DNA of 64,000 nucleotides from Ciona savignyi (GCA_000149265.1 CH003028.1:1481082-1545081), one strand, 5' to 3'. Numbered from the stretch's first letter, positions 1-13,599 are shown. Made by a program: numbers and translations. The notes: generated by a model not told the origin, from the letters alone.

Positions 1-159
1 TTGATAAAAAGCGAGTTAATGCATTGTACTGTATATTATTTAGAATGTGAGTCGGATATATTAATGTTTCTTTACTAAATGGGAAAATGCAGGGGTCTAT
101 GTACTGTATACTATAAAGGATGTGATTCGGGTATTTATAAAATGCAGGGGTGGCCTTAC

Positions 160-3100
160 CTCAGGTTGTGGGATATTAAACTTCCGAGTGATCATCTGGC
201 ACAAGTTGCGAGCCGTCATAGCGGGAGGGACGTGGAGGGTCTTGTGAAGAACAGCGTTGTCTGACTCCTGCTCTGTGGGTGCGATGCCGACTTTCAGAAA
301 ACCCTGAGAAATTGGAGATGGGTTAAGGACAGAGGTCGGTAACCTTTGGCTCTTTCATCCTTCTGTGCTGCTCTTTGGAAACCTTTTAGCTGACTATTTA
401 ATTAGATGAACTAAACCATGCAATAAGCGGGGTAACAAACTACTAGGATAGGATAGGTCATAGGATATTCATGTTCATCCCCATGAATGGAAAAACCAAG
501 GGGGTTAACACACGTGCAATCGTCAGATCACCTCGCGCCCACCGTCGGGTTACCGGAGCTATTTCAGTGTGTTGTATATGATAGACACGTTCCTTTAATT
601 TGGTAAAACCCATTAATCCGCTGGGTTCAGGCAATGTCCGTAAAGTTCCTTTCCCAAGGACACAACCCACTAGCTAGCGACCTGTTTCGCACCAGCAACC
701 TTTTAATTGAAAGGCGAAGCACTTAACCGCCAGACTAACCAGTCGGACATTTTTGAACCCGCATTTTCAAACTACATTTTTCTACCCGTCCAACCCTGAT
801 GCATACCAACCTGCAAGTCTCCAATATTAGGCAGTGAAGTTTCCTTCCTCTTCATACTTAGAATCACCTGTACTGCACTTATCAGTGTGGTCAGGTAGTA
901 GCCACCTTCCCCCACAAGGAGTGCTGGGTCCAGTAAACCTATGGGGATGTGTGAACACACTAGTTATATGGTGGATTGTGACATTCTTTGTTTGCTTTTT
1001 AACTTTGACTTACAACTTTGTCTGACCAATTTTCTCAGTGAATTAGTGCGTCCGTCGACTTCAAGCCAAATGCAGGTTCAAAACTGCTCAAGCTAGATGG
1101 TTGTGTCCTTAGGCAAGGCACTTAACGGACGTAGCCTGAAACCACTAGTTTGATAGTTTTTACCCAATTGAAAGAACGTCTAAATCATACACAATATACT
1201 GCAATAGCTTTGGCAATCCATATGTGTGTGGAATGTGATCTGAAGATTACCTGTGTGTTAACGCTCCTTGAGTTTTCCCATTCGCAGAAATAAACATGAA
1301 TGACCTTATATTCTATCCTTAGTTAAAATTGCCCAAACCAAATAAAATAATGGGGTAAAATATAACTGAAAAAATATCTTAATCACACACAGCACACTGC
1401 AATAGCCCTGTAGGCACAAGGTTATCTGATGATTACTTGTGTTATAACGCCCAGTGTGAACAGAAACGGTAATAAAAAATGCATATTATATATATAGTAA
1501 CCTACCATCTATGTACTGGGCTTCAATATCTGAAGCCACAAATTCGCAGTGGACAATCGAATACACAAGCAGTGGAAGAAAGTCATCTGCCCCGATTGCT
1601 TTGGCGCTTCCATTCTCTTCATTCAGGTCTTTCGCTGGGTGAAAAGGATGCTTAAGATAAATGAAATATATATATATGTATGACCAATTAGCTCAGTTGT
1701 TAGTGCGTCACCTTTCAGCAAGGTTTGAAACTGGTCACCAGAGAGTTGGCTGTGTTCTTAAGTATGGAACTTATATAGCCTTCTACTAAATTAAAGGAAT
1801 GTAATATCATACACAACACACTGTGATAACTCTGGTAACCTGACGGTGGATGAGAGGTGATACGGCGATTTCCTGTGTGTTTTTTGATTGTAAATGAAAA
1901 AAAATTGTAAGTATTTTTATCACATTCAACACACTACGATAGCTTGGTAACCCGACTGTGCACACAATGCTATGTGAAAAATGATACTGGTATAGCGCAC
2001 CCTGTGTTTTCCTATTACAAGAGATAAACATTTTATTTTATCTCACTGAGCTTTCCTAAACATAAACGTACTGCTTTGATATATCTTGGTCACAGCAGCC
2101 AATAGCTCCTTAAGCTTGAAGTAAGGTGAGTATGTTCTTTGAAGCTGCACAAAGTGAGAATTGATTGCGGCCAAGGATTCTTCATCTGGGGGAAGTACCG
2201 ATTCCCGGATGCCAAGATCAAGGGTGGACTTTGATTTCGCAAGCTGAGAAAGTTTGCTTAATGTATACATAAGGACAGCGGTGCCAGGATTGGACAGTTA
2301 AACTATTTCTTATGTTGTAAAAAACCTAATTTTACTTCACTGTTTTAGGCATAATTGAATACAGGTAACTAATGTGCTCATGAGTCAGCTGTTTTACATA
2401 GCCTTAATGAAGTATTATTACTATTGAGTTGAAAATAACTAGACTATGACACATCCATGCCCTGTAATAGCTCCTGAAACTAACCGGTGGAAATTTGGTA
2501 CAATAAGAAACAGAAAAGTCTACACAGTGAAGAAAAGTCTACTCACTGATAAAATTTAGACCTTGAGGTGATAGATTTAAATTGTTTAAAAACTATGGGT
2601 CACTTTATAACACCATACACTGTACCAAGAATAGAATGATCAGGCTAGAAATACAGAATTGACTACACTGCTTACAGATATGGCTTCTTGTAAGTCTTTG
2701 AGCTGACCGGACCTTGTGTACTCAATGACGAGGCATTTGTAGATAAGGTTGTGGAGAGGATACAACACGAGCTTGTTCAATGCATCATCCACAGCACCCT
2801 CTGTTACAAAGGTGGTTTAAACAGTGGTTTCCAATTTGGAAGAATTTCCCTCTCAGGGTAAAATTTTTGCCACATTAAGGATGAAGTTTCAAAACTTTAA
2901 TTTTAAGAGGCAGTTGCAATGGTGCGCTGCGGCTTAAATAATGTTGGCTGGTATCTGATTGCCTTTGTTCTTGTAAAATGTGTGTTTATAATGTAGGTAT
3001 TGCTGTAGTTTAATATCTTAAGAAAAATAGGATTGGACACCTGTAAACCTGTGTTAAATAGAAATTGAATGTGCAACCATTAACTACATATACTGAAGTA

Positions 3101-6100
3101 TCGCACTTTGAATACAAACAGAAATAGGTAAACACTTCCAGCTAACTATCAAAGCCACAGGAAATTGAACAGTTCCTATTAAGCTGAATAAGTTAAACCA
3201 TGCATATGGTAAGCAGTAGAAACTTAGTTCAGGCTTTATAGAAATACTTAAAATTATCATACATCAATTTTAAAAGTTCTTAATGAATTTTAATGAAATT
3301 TTGTAATACGATTGTGTTGATGGAAATAATTCTTTTAATTTTGTGTATTCTTCTAAATTTAAATTTTAGACACCATTTTGGTTAAATTCAAAGTTTAGAA
3401 ATATTTTTAGAAAGTTTTAAATATTTTGTCATGGTTTATTTCAGCGGTTTCCAAACTGGGCGCCGAAAGCATGCGGAAGTTGCTGCATTTATTGTTTTTT
3501 TTTCCAAAAAGCTACAGTGCATGTGCGTTACAGAACGTTAGTTTGATATGTTTGAGCCTGATGTGCAGCCCAATACACTAGCATACAGTATTCGTTTTAC
3601 TTGTTAAAAATCCATTGTTCGGCGTTATCTCCTACTATTTACTGACTAACGTGGCATTGTTTTTTGAATAATGGTTTGTCAAATAACTGCTTTGCATTAA
3701 TTGACTGTTTGTCACTTTGGTGAATAGTTTTGAAGAGTTTCAATGGTTATCCAACTGCGTGCTAGTCTGGATAAACAATATACAATACTTGTAGTTTAAA
3801 ATTTTTGATGGGGGGGAGCCGCAAGGTTAAATAAGTTTTCAAAAGGCACCGCCAACCAAAAAAAAGTTTGGGAACCGCTGGCCTGTTTGATTACCCTCAT
3901 GCCCCATTGCACTATCTGTGTTATTGCCATTACTTCGTAAACACCGCTATTAAGACACTCTATCTTTAAATTTTATACCTTTAGCTTTCAATTTTTTATA
4001 CCGCACTATAAAGAACCTGGCAAAAAGTTTTCTTTTAACATAAAAGCTATTTAAAAGACCATAAAACACCAACAAAAATTGTTGTAATTGAAAAATATAA
4101 AGGAGCCAATGGTATAAGCAAATTTTTCAATTCCTAATCCCAAAAAAAAACGGTTAAATCACCAAGTCATTAAGTTATAAACCACTAGGATTTAAATGCA
4201 GTATAATTATCCGAACAACATTTAATTATTCCCACATAGACATATTAGGTTTCTTTGCATATTAGGTTGCAATATATTTATCCCTAGTCTACATAGTAGG
4301 TTTCTTTAATATTTACTACGTTTAATTGCATAAACCAGCATAGCAGTTTAATGAAGTGACATACCAATGTGTGGCTTGCCCCTGAACACGTAAAAAACAC
4401 ATTCACATTTGAACAAAAACCACCCACCGACATCCACAGTTGTGCTGTTGTTGACGATCTTCTGTATCTTCTTCACAAGCCCTAAGTGAGGATTGGAGAT
4501 CAGGTATCGTTTTATGTCCGTCAGGAAGCTTCGGACGTCGTGGAGAAGAACTAGAGGGCGGTTTTCCTTATTTTTTCTGTCGAGGACAAAATTTGACTGT
4601 CGTGTCAAAAACTTTATGCATATGCGCAATCCACTTCGCACTACTTCAATCCAGAGCTATTTCTAATGCTATGTTCAAACCTAAATTTATGTTCGGTTAA
4701 TCATACATTGTAAGAGTTTCGGCAACTCGAGTGTGAGCATAATGTGCTTTATAACACACATAAGCAAGCGACACTGCTCCTATCCTGTGTTATAATAAAA
4801 TACTAAAAATAAAATTTGTATCTGAATATCCTCAAAATTAAATATCTTAAGAAAAAAACTGTGCCCAGATTCGAAGTAAAAGGCCTTTCGGGCCTATATT
4901 CCTGGTCCTAGCATTAACATAACCTCACCCTTACTTTTGTATTGTATGGATTTTTTTACAAAAATCAATCAACCTACAAATAGAGTTTAGTGGCAAAATA
5001 GTAGACTATTTTACCAAGAGGGAATTAAAATGATAACAAGTAGAGAAATAATATGTCACCAACAAAGGACAAAGACCAATCAACCCACAACCCCACAGTG
5101 CACAAAATTGGAGAAAACTTACAAGCTTTGCTCCACAAACTGAGTGACTGCGAAACCAAGCGCGTTGTTGGTACTTGTGCCCATCTTCTGCAGGTACGCT
5201 CGCACCTTCGAGCTGTACGTCCTGCGTAGTTTGGGGGCAGGAGGCAGAAAGGAGGACAGGATGATGAACGCGCTGTCCCTCTTATCTGTGGAGGATTAAA
5301 AAGGTTCGATACTCGTCTGTTTTATCTACTTTTGGGCCGCACAGCTATATTGTATTGAGTTTGCATAAAGGGTTAAGGCTACTACCCATACACTCTTCTT
5401 AAATTCATGTGACATTTTCACACAAAAATAATCAGCAAGCTTATTGCAATATGTGAATGATTTTCTTATTTTTAAAAGGGAATTTGCATAATTAATTTAT
5501 TCATGTTAATTGTTGTAAACTCTCCTTGAAAATCAATATAGTGAGGGCAATGATAGCGAGCGAAAATCGAAAACACTCCTCACTTACTTTTTTCGGGTTT
5601 AGCTTCCAAGCCTGCAAACTCCATTGTCCCGTTGTCAGAGAAACTATCATCTGAATGCGCATCTGGGTCTGGATGGAACATGATATTGAAGTTGCAAATG
5701 ATGATTAAAATAGTTTAGGAATAGGATATTCATGTTTATCACCGTGAATGGGAAAACCAAGGGGGTTATCACACAAGCAATCGTCAGATCACCTCGCGCC
5801 CATCGTCGGAGCTATTGCAGTGTGTTGTGTATGATATACACGTTCCTTCAATTTGGTAGAAACCATTAATCCGATGGATTTAGGCAAATTCCGTTAAGTA
5901 CCTTGCCCAAAGACACAACCGACTTAGTTAGCGACCAATTTTGCACCTGCAACCTTTCGATTGAAAGGCAACGCACTTAACCGCCATACATTCCCAGTGT
6001 GCAGGAAATTTATATATATAGGTGCTAAATTGGTTTGTTTAAAGATCAGTAATAAGAATTAAGTTTTTTTTTTTAAAGGACCAGTAACAACATAAAGTTT

Positions 6101-9100
6101 TTCAAAAATAAGATGGGACCAGTAAACAAATTAAGCTTTTGAAAAAATACAAGTAATAACAAAAATAGGCTTTTACTTGTGTTTTGATGCAAAAATTAAA
6201 GCAAAGATCTAGGATAGAAGCAATTCTTGAATCTTACATGAGTATCAGTTCGTTTACCATATTTTAGTTTTCGAGGCATTGTTCATATTTAAACAATCCA
6301 CCAGAAATGCGATTCAATTGTATGTACGTCTAGCGCAACTTTACATAGAGTTTCGTAGGGAAACTGTAGGCTATTTCACCAAGAGGGAAGTAGTATGACA
6401 ACGAGTTGATAAATATTATGTCACCAACAATTTATGTCTTAAAGGGCAAAGCGTACTCAATGCGGCTTTAAAACCTTCCATGAACCGGCACTTCTGAATC
6501 ATGTTTGTAAATTAGAGCTCTGAATCATAACACCACGAAAAATGGAATATTGTAATGTTGGGGCTTTTTTATTCAGGACATTTTTTCATTTAAGAGTGAT
6601 AAAAATAGTTAAGAAAGCTTTTTGCAAATCTTGTCAGCTTCTTTTTGTATTAAAAAAACTAGTTCCCTTTAATGTCAACACAAGTTCTTGAGGTTTTGTT
6701 TATGCAATTTAAAATTGGAGACGTCAGTGTTTTTTCTGATATTTAAATTGTGCCACATTCGAGTATGTGCGACTCTGTCATGAATACACCCATAATTTTC
6801 AGGCTTGCTGGAATTAAACATGGTTTTAAAAGTGTCATTAACCAACTTAGCGACTGTTTATATTTTGGCTCTACTGTAACTACATAAAAATAAAATACAT
6901 AGTAATATGATAAGTCCTACAATGCAAGGCCAGAAAAATCCTGCCTCTAGTTAAGAATCGAACCCATTAATATAAAGTATTATTTGTAACAAAGATAATT
7001 ACCAGAAGCTTCACTTTGTAGCTGTTCCTCTCTCGCTTTTCTTGGACTTGGTTTTGGTGCTTTCTGTTTAAAGTAAACGTTAAAATTAAAAATATTTTTA
7101 ATTTTGAAACGAGCAGTTACTTTGAATGAGAATGAGACATTGGAATGAGCAGTTCCAATTACAAATTAGGGAGATTTTGATATTTGCACAAGTTTCCAGA
7201 AATTATAGCTTTGTAATTTAATTTATAATCCATATGTTTCGACATCTATCGGTTGTTCATGTTTTTTCTTGTTACCAATTATATTTTTAAGGATTTTGTC
7301 TGGATGTCCACTTTAAAAAAAAAAAAAAATCAACATAACTAAAGGCAATGAAACTCTTTAGTCTTGTGGTTAAAGTGGGCTGCCAAAGACAGACATGTTC
7401 TGGGTTTAATCCTCACCCTTGTCACTTATTAAACATTCCCTCAATCAAGTGGAATTAACAATAGTGAAAAGTTCAACAAATACTAAAGACACTTCAGTAG
7501 CTCCAGCAACCAGACTATTGGTAGTACATAACATATTCTAAGTATATGAGTTAGCTCATAAGAAGCTTATTTATACCCTGTTAAATTTAGTTATTACAAT
7601 GACAGGGTATCAATGGCGTGATGTCGGCATACCAATTTCTTTTTAAATCATGACTGTGTAAAGAATACATAATTTTAGTAAAAGCTCTAATTCACACCAT
7701 TGTGCAACACATAAAACCAGCAACGTTGTCATAGTGTCAAAGTGTGCCGCTAATAGTGGACCGCTGTCTATAAATAGATCATCAGTGCCTCTATTGTACA
7801 ATGCACGAGCGTAATGTCAGTGTTAGGATGATAAAAGAACATTCATTTTGGGAGCATGGTTATAATTAGACTAGCTCATTTTGTCTTCTATATATAAATG
7901 TCTGAACCCAGTAATTAAATAGTTTAAAACTGTAGAAGTGACTTTATCGTATTTAACATACTACAACAACTGCGATAACTTGAGATGAGTAGGAGTTAAT
8001 CTGATGTTTGCATGTGTTAAAATCTGCATTTGTATGTTCTGGGGATGAACATGACTATCTTACAACAATAAACCGTTTAGCAGTTACCAGAAAATCGGTC
8101 CAGTGTTTTACAATTATTTTGAATTTTCAATGGATGCAGGAACCAGTATCTTAAAATAGAATTTAAAAAAATAATAAAAAATTTCATAATTACAAAGTCA
8201 GTAGGCTACTCCACATACCTCAGCTGTGTGACTCGGGGATTTGACACTTTGATTCTCCTTTCTCTTCTGCCTCCTTGTGAACTCTCGGATTAGAGCTGGA
8301 GCTTTACGATTCCCCGACCATTTTAGAGTTTTGTTCCGTTTCAGCAAAGAGGGTTCGATTGGGGGCGGGGTTTCGAGCATGGTCGGCTGCGGATCTGGGG
8401 TCGTGGTTTCCACTTCTGTCATCACATCCGCCATTGTGACTGCACAAGCTTGCCCACTGTCCTCCGAGTTTATTGAAGCAAGCGAGCCGACTGATTCGTA
8501 GCTTGGTGTCCGATCTGTTTGTTTCAATTGCAGAAGTGAATCAGCTGCTGAATTAGTTAGATTAACCTCATTTTCATGACTGAAAACTTCAATTTTCTCT
8601 TCGATTGGATCAGGTTTGGTCTCCATAGAGCTACTGACTTCCTTTTCAAGGTCTAGTTCATTTGTTGTTCTGATCTCAGGCTCTGTTGCAGGGGATAGGA
8701 TTAACTTTGGCGTTTCTGGTCTTGAATCCATTTTAGGCGATGGGGTAAATCGTCTTGGGGCTGGTATAGGGGTAACTTTAGCCCCACTGTCCAACTCTGG
8801 GATACTTTCAAGTTGGGGGGAGGATGTACTTGGTATGTCACTGCTTCCCACACTGACGCTGTCGATTTGCGATACTGAATGATCGCTCTCATTCGAGTCA
8901 CTGCTTTGGATGGACCCTCTCCGCACCTCAGAGTCTTCACTGGGGTGTTTACGGGTTCCTTTGCGCGCCAATCCTGCAAAGTAGAATGGCTTAGCAATTA
9001 TCGTTTTGTTATTGTGGGTATAAAGCCAAGCTTTATCAAAAGAAACGGTAAGACACATATAATAACCACAGCCGCGCCGCTATAGAAATTAAGTAGAGTA

Positions 9101-12100
9101 GATGATATTTAAATGGATATTCTAATGAGTGGAAGGTCATGTTTATAAACATATTTCAAAAGAAAGCTTGTGCCCACAGTAAATACGGTGGAGCATTTAC
9201 ATTTTGTGAAAGGTTGATTCATTCACATCTTTGTGTGGGAAGGCCATATTCGTTGTGTGGACAACATGATAAATAGAAATTGTTGGAAGTCATGTTGATA
9301 TTATGGAAATGACGTTGATGTAATGGGAATGACTGTACAGAAGCCATTAAATATCAACAGAAATAAAACAGAACAAGATAGAATAAGATAATTATGTTTA
9401 TCTCGGTGATTGGGAAAACATGAGAGACGTTGTCACAAGGGCAAATAGTCAGATCACCATGATTGCAAAGTTCCATCAATTTGTAGAACCCATTATGCCG
9501 TTGCGAATACTCATGTTTATTACCAGAGATAATAATACATTTTTTTGCATTACCCATTAATCCCGGAAGTCTAAACACTTTCACGAAGTGTCTTGCCATA
9601 GGACACAGCAAACTAGCAGCGGATAATTTCAATCCCACTTCATTCTGACAGTGCTACCAGTACAGCGAACCAGACAGCCCACGCATATCTTGATTTTTCT
9701 AACCTGAGATCTTGTTAAGAATCCCGCCCCCATGTTTCTTTTTCTTGCTTCCTTTCCTGAACTTCTTCCCTTCCTCATGCAACGTGGTTTCCTTGCTGGT
9801 GTTGAATTGGGAGAGTGGGATCAAAGTCGGCCGCTTTACCTGCCTCAAGTACAACACTGGCTAATCATTCAAACAACAGCAATAAGCATAGTTGAAAGAT
9901 ATTTAATTGAGTTACCAAAATGTTATTTTCTACATAAATCAACCATGATAAAGAGCTACTATGCAATTATATTGTTTATGGTTGTTAGCTGGTTGGTTGT
10001 TTTTGTCCAATAAAGATATTTAATGGACATCGCTTGGACCTTGTTAAAAGTTTGTTAATGGGTTAAATACTAAAACTAAATGACTATCGGGATAATAAAA
10101 AATCAAAACAATATTGCTGGTAACCATGGTAGGCACAAGATAATCTGACAATTGCTAGTGTGATAACACTATTTGCGTTTTCCTATTAACTGGAATAAAT
10201 TACAGTATCCGCTCATTGATATAAATTTGCACGCAAATCAAACCATTTTAACCACACGATATGTTATCTGCTTTAGCCATTATCCCAATCGTAAAAAATT
10301 AGACAGATACCAGTACTAACCCTAAACGAAACCACCTTTACACTGCAATCTCCCACCTATACAACGACCACACTTGTACCTGTTGCAAATTCGGGTTGTC
10401 TCTGTTGACCATCGTGTAGACTGGGTTGTGGAAGAACAACGGTTTCGCCATCTTTCTTTCAATATCCTCCATACTCTCTTCGGACCTTCTCAATACCAAA
10501 ACAATTTTTATTATCGACTTAAAATATAAAAAAAAGATATAAAAAAAAACAAATATTTTAGATGGAAGGTAAGAATTATGTATTAAAATCCGCATGCTCT
10601 GACCATTAAGATATCCCAGACCCACGATGTAAGCCTAGAAAAATCAGGCCTCAGGACAGAATCGAACTCTTGACTTTCTGATTAACATGGGCCGGGACGT
10701 TAATCCACGTTTGTTCAATTATGTCCTTTTTTAAATCTGTTGCTCTCTATGAAGCAATATTCTAGCAATAACACAAAGATAGCAGTATAAATTCCCTTCG
10801 AACATTTGCAAACTGCATTACGTATTTTAATGATATTTTCTGTTTTATTAACTAACATTCTAAACTAGAGGTACTGTAAAACACTTTAAACTGTCACAGC
10901 TGAAACTACTAGCATAGATTAACCAGTTTTATATGATGTTTTTCATCCCAAGCAATCACTGTAAAACAGTACACAACATTTTGTCAAACCCACCACACAT
11001 AATCTGTTAGACATATTGTCAGGCACATACACTGTGATATCCTACAGTACTGATCCATTATGATTCACGATTGTTTCTGTTTCCTGATAAGGCAATGTCC
11101 CACCTATTACCATGTTCCACTAAACCGTAATAGATTCTGTTGTCCATGCGTCATTTTAGCTAAGAGAGTAGTAAGTGATCAATGGGCAATGAAATCAAAA
11201 TAATCTGATAAAAGTAAAACTTTTGTGAGATAGTTTGTGAAAGGATTGTGCAATGTAATTTGAGATATTTTTGCTGAGGTTTTAATTTATTACACAATTT
11301 TATGCAGTCTTTAAAAAAAGGGAGAATGTGCTATGTTTAAAGGTTTGTACTTGGGTGGATTATAAAACAGAATTTGGTCAATTTCCGATTTCATGAACAC
11401 AATGGACAAACGGTATCCCAACTTAAATCAAATGTGGCTACTATACCGCCATGTTAAAGCAATGGAAAGTATATGACTTAGGCAAATAGTTAAAACCTCT
11501 GTTTGAGCACCACTGCATTTTTTCAACCCTTTCTTTATAGGCCTAATGGTGTTCTATTAGAGGTAACGCTCAAAAGAGGTTGGTTTAAATAAAGGTTTTA
11601 TGGTAGCTATTCACCAATACCATACAGAATATCAAGGTATTAGATTAACAAGAGTAATAGAATACACCAACATGAAGTGTTTGTGGTGCACAGAACGATA
11701 TTATAGATTGGGAATAGTTTAACACTAGTTTAAATTTGCATAACCAAATTGCTATCAGTGGATTTAACTAATGTAAAATGGTTTACTTAGGTATAATTAT
11801 TAAACGTAAAGTACCAGTAGTCAAAGATTTAACATTGTGTGGTTAGTCATGAATTCAAATTTGGATGACCACAGGGTATCTTTGGATGATATTACATTGT
11901 AATATTTTCTGATGTTTCTTTCATAAGTGAGAAAAATACAGGAAATGTTAAAATTACAAACAATCATCATATTAGCACTCAGTGCCTTGGCCAAAAATAC
12001 CCACACTGGTTTCAATCTCATCACTTTTCGGCATTTGACCTATTCACTACCTTAAAAGTTGCAATACCAAAAGACTTACATACATAATGGTAAACACACT

Positions 12101-13559
12101 GTCAACATTTACTTTACACTTTGAAATTTTACCTGCCATTTCTAGTTTCATTTGAGGGGGAGTCCCAGTCAAAATCAAGATCATCAAGAGTTGAGCCTAG
12201 TTCAGGTGCAAAGTCTTCAAGAACCTGATAATGTTTTTGAGAATAATTAGGTGTTTTTTTATTTGTGAACTATTAGGATATTTGTTAATAAATTATTTAT
12301 TTTCATTTTTGTTTAACTATTACTGGCTTCACCTTAAATATATTACGGCATAAATTTACATAAAAAGTATTTCAATAGTTGATGTTTTTTGTTTACGTGG
12401 GTAATAATATGAGTTATTTCAACTTTTTTACTGTAACTAAGAAATAACAAAAAAATTAACTAAAAACTTGATGTCAGATAACATGTGAACAAAATCACTG
12501 TATATATGATGAGCCAGCATGTGTGTGGTTTCGTATAACATTTAGTTTTATAAAGCATATATGCAACGGAAGACTAATATTTATCTAACCCAAGTAGAGA
12601 CAGTGTGTTTACGTCATAAAAGTCAACATTTTTTTTTAAATTAAAGCACATCATTTAAAATTGAGACAGATTTTAACAACTTGTTTGCCATACATGTCTG
12701 TTTCTGTGTTTAAATACCTTTTGTTTTATCATGTTTTATTAAATAAAAAACACAATACAATATCTTGTGCCTGAAATTTATATTTGTACACTTGGTAGAA
12801 AGAAATTAGAGTTTACAATACACTTTGTATTTCATTACATAGGACAATACACATGCTGGAGAAATTGCCCACACAAATCACTAATTAATAATAGTATAAA
12901 AGGTATTGGTATAGGATATTGGGGTTAACACATGGGCAATTGTCAGAACACCTCGCGCCTATGTCGATTATTGCAGTGTGTTGTATATAATTCACACGTT
13001 TCTTCAATTTAGTAGAACCCATTAATCCGCTGGGTTTGGGCAAATGTTCGTTAAGTGTCTTGCCCAAGGACACCACTGACTAGCTAGCGACCAGTTTCGA
13101 AACTACAACCCTTCGGCTAAAAGGCGCCGCACTACACTACTAGTCTAATCTGTCAGACTACGATTTAACTGTTAATATGCAAAGCCAACAAAGGCAAGGA
13201 AAAACTCAAGTGCCATTAAATTGTTTGCGACTTTATAATTTACATATACTATATGCTAATTAAGTCCTACTTAAAGCCACGGCCATACTGGTGATGACTT
13301 GTTTTCTATTCAAACGCCTAATTAAGAATAAAACAAAATATTGATAAACTGACAAGTGTAAAAGGAATACACTTACTACTATGATAAAATTATAAGTAGT
13401 TTCCATGTATAACCCTGTGTTTACAAGTCTAGTTAGTATACTTTTCTTACAGTTTATTAAATACAGAAAACTAAAATAAGTTTCAGTAGTTTCTTTAAAT
13501 CCTTTTTCATAACTTACTGCTGAATATCTTGACTTGGCTTTTTGTTCTGAATCTTCCAT
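160..13559 (-). CDS. RIN: RIN-family Rab5 guanine nucleotide exchange factor (VPS9 + RA), 3' end beyond window
   Basis: Fourteen minus-strand coding exons, each bounded by GT/AG, join with matching phases into 761 codons: 13559-13518, 12224-12133, 10485-10380, 9839-9704, 8973-8219, 7063-7003, 5668-5588, 5285-5123, 4576-4428, 2800-2676, 2243-2072, 1634-1506, 938-811, 303-160. The start is MEDSEQKAKSRYSA. Residues ~100-116 are strongly basic (GKKFRKGSKKKKHGGG). The large exon (~126-377) is Ser/Thr-rich and has a PIPAPRR proline motif suited to SH3 binding. Residues ~430-528 match the RIN RH region (KVRAYLQKMG, DVRSFLTDIKRYL). The VPS9 domain (~529-710) has GADDFLPLLVYSIVHC and GEGGYYLTTL, which hold the conserved catalytic Asp and Tyr. 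The last exon begins an RA domain (GFLKVGIAP...). RIN proteins activate Rab5 on early endosomes downstream of Ras. No SH2 exon was found. The family call is firm; the paralogue and the missing 3' end are not determined. Confidence 0.88.
444..749 (-). mobile_element. tRNA-derived SINE, near full length
   Basis: Reverse complement begins with a tRNA-like head (A-box-like TGGTTAGTCTGGCGGTTAAG; B-box-like region further on), then GGTTGTGTCCTTGGGAAAGG, a conserved body and a (GGATA)n tail seen as AGGATAGGATAGG on the plus strand. In an intron of the RIN gene. Confidence 0.75.
1024..1321 (+). mobile_element. tRNA-derived SINE, old copy
   Basis: GACCAATTTTCTCAGTGAAT head, GTTGTGTCCTTAGGCAAGGC core and a body ending in TTATATTCTATCC. 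Many substitutions. RIN intron. Confidence 0.65.
1362..1475 (+). mobile_element. SINE 3'-body fragment
   Basis: CACACTGCAATAGCCCTG, then GATGATTACTTGTGTTATAA; only the 3' half is present. Confidence 0.5.
1681..1896 (+). mobile_element. tRNA-derived SINE, old copy
   Basis: GACCAATTAGCTCAGTTGTT is the best kept tRNA-like A box in the window. Body decayed. Confidence 0.6.
1897..2036 (+). mobile_element. Second SINE 3'-body in tandem
   Basis: CAACACACTACGATAGCTTG through GAGATAAACATTTT repeats the 3' half of the SINE just before it. Confidence 0.5.
3442..3880. mobile_element. hAT-like MITE in a RIN intron
   Basis: Ends CAGCGGTTTCCAAACT and AGTTTGGGAACCGCTG, which are inverted repeats of hAT type. 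439 bp, no transposase frame. The flanking octamers GTTTATTT and GCCTGTTT match at 5 of 8 positions, so the target duplication is old or unclear. Confidence 0.75.
4978..5060 (+). repeat. ~80 bp intronic repeat, copy 1
   Basis: TAGAGTTTAGTGGCAAAATA ... CACCAAGAGG-like ... ATATGTCACCAACAA recurs at 6347-6430 in another RIN intron. Confidence 0.5.
5716..5999 (-). mobile_element. tRNA-derived SINE
   Basis: Near-complete copy with CACCTCGCGCCCATCGTCGG and the tRNA-like head at its right end. RIN intron. Confidence 0.72.
6347..6430 (+). repeat. ~80 bp intronic repeat, copy 2
   Basis: TAGAGTTTCGTAGGGAAACT ... TTCACCAAGAGGGAAGTA ... TATGTCACCAACAA; partner of 4978-5060. Confidence 0.5.
7360..7430 (+). 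mobile_element. tRNA-like head, second SINE family
   Basis: GTCTTGTGGTTAAAGTGGGC (A-box-like) and TGGGTTTAATCCTCACCC (B-box-like) at tRNA spacing. Not a functional tRNA: no acceptor stem is visible. Confidence 0.4.
9360..9690 (-). mobile_element. SINE, decayed, with internal insertion
   Basis: GAATAAGATAATTATGTTTA tail and a TCTTGCCATAGGACACAGCA core; body broken by extra sequence. Lies just outside a RIN exon (9704-9839). Confidence 0.55.
10095..10205 (+). mobile_element. SINE 3' fragment
   Basis: CTGGTAACCATGGTAGGCAC and AATCTGACAATTGCTAGTGT match the SINE body. Confidence 0.45.
12900..13158 (-). mobile_element. tRNA-derived SINE, decayed
   Basis: GGGTTAACACATGGGCAATT and TGTCTTGCCCAAGGACACCA. 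In the first RIN intron. Confidence 0.65.
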
Positions 13560-13599
13560 TTTAAATAAACCTTGTAACCACCATACTAATAAACTAAAC

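Noticed and set aside
8277-8882. Plus-strand open frames of 70-90 codons opposite the large RIN exon
   Set aside because: They are antisense shadows of the Ser/Pro-rich exon, whose minus-strand reading has splice sites in phase with its neighbours.
10580-10690. tRNA-like boxes AATGGTCAGAGCATGCGG and GAGTTCGATTCTGTCC
   Set aside because: On the minus strand the B-like box comes before the A-like box, so this is not a tRNA gene; at most rearranged SINE pieces.
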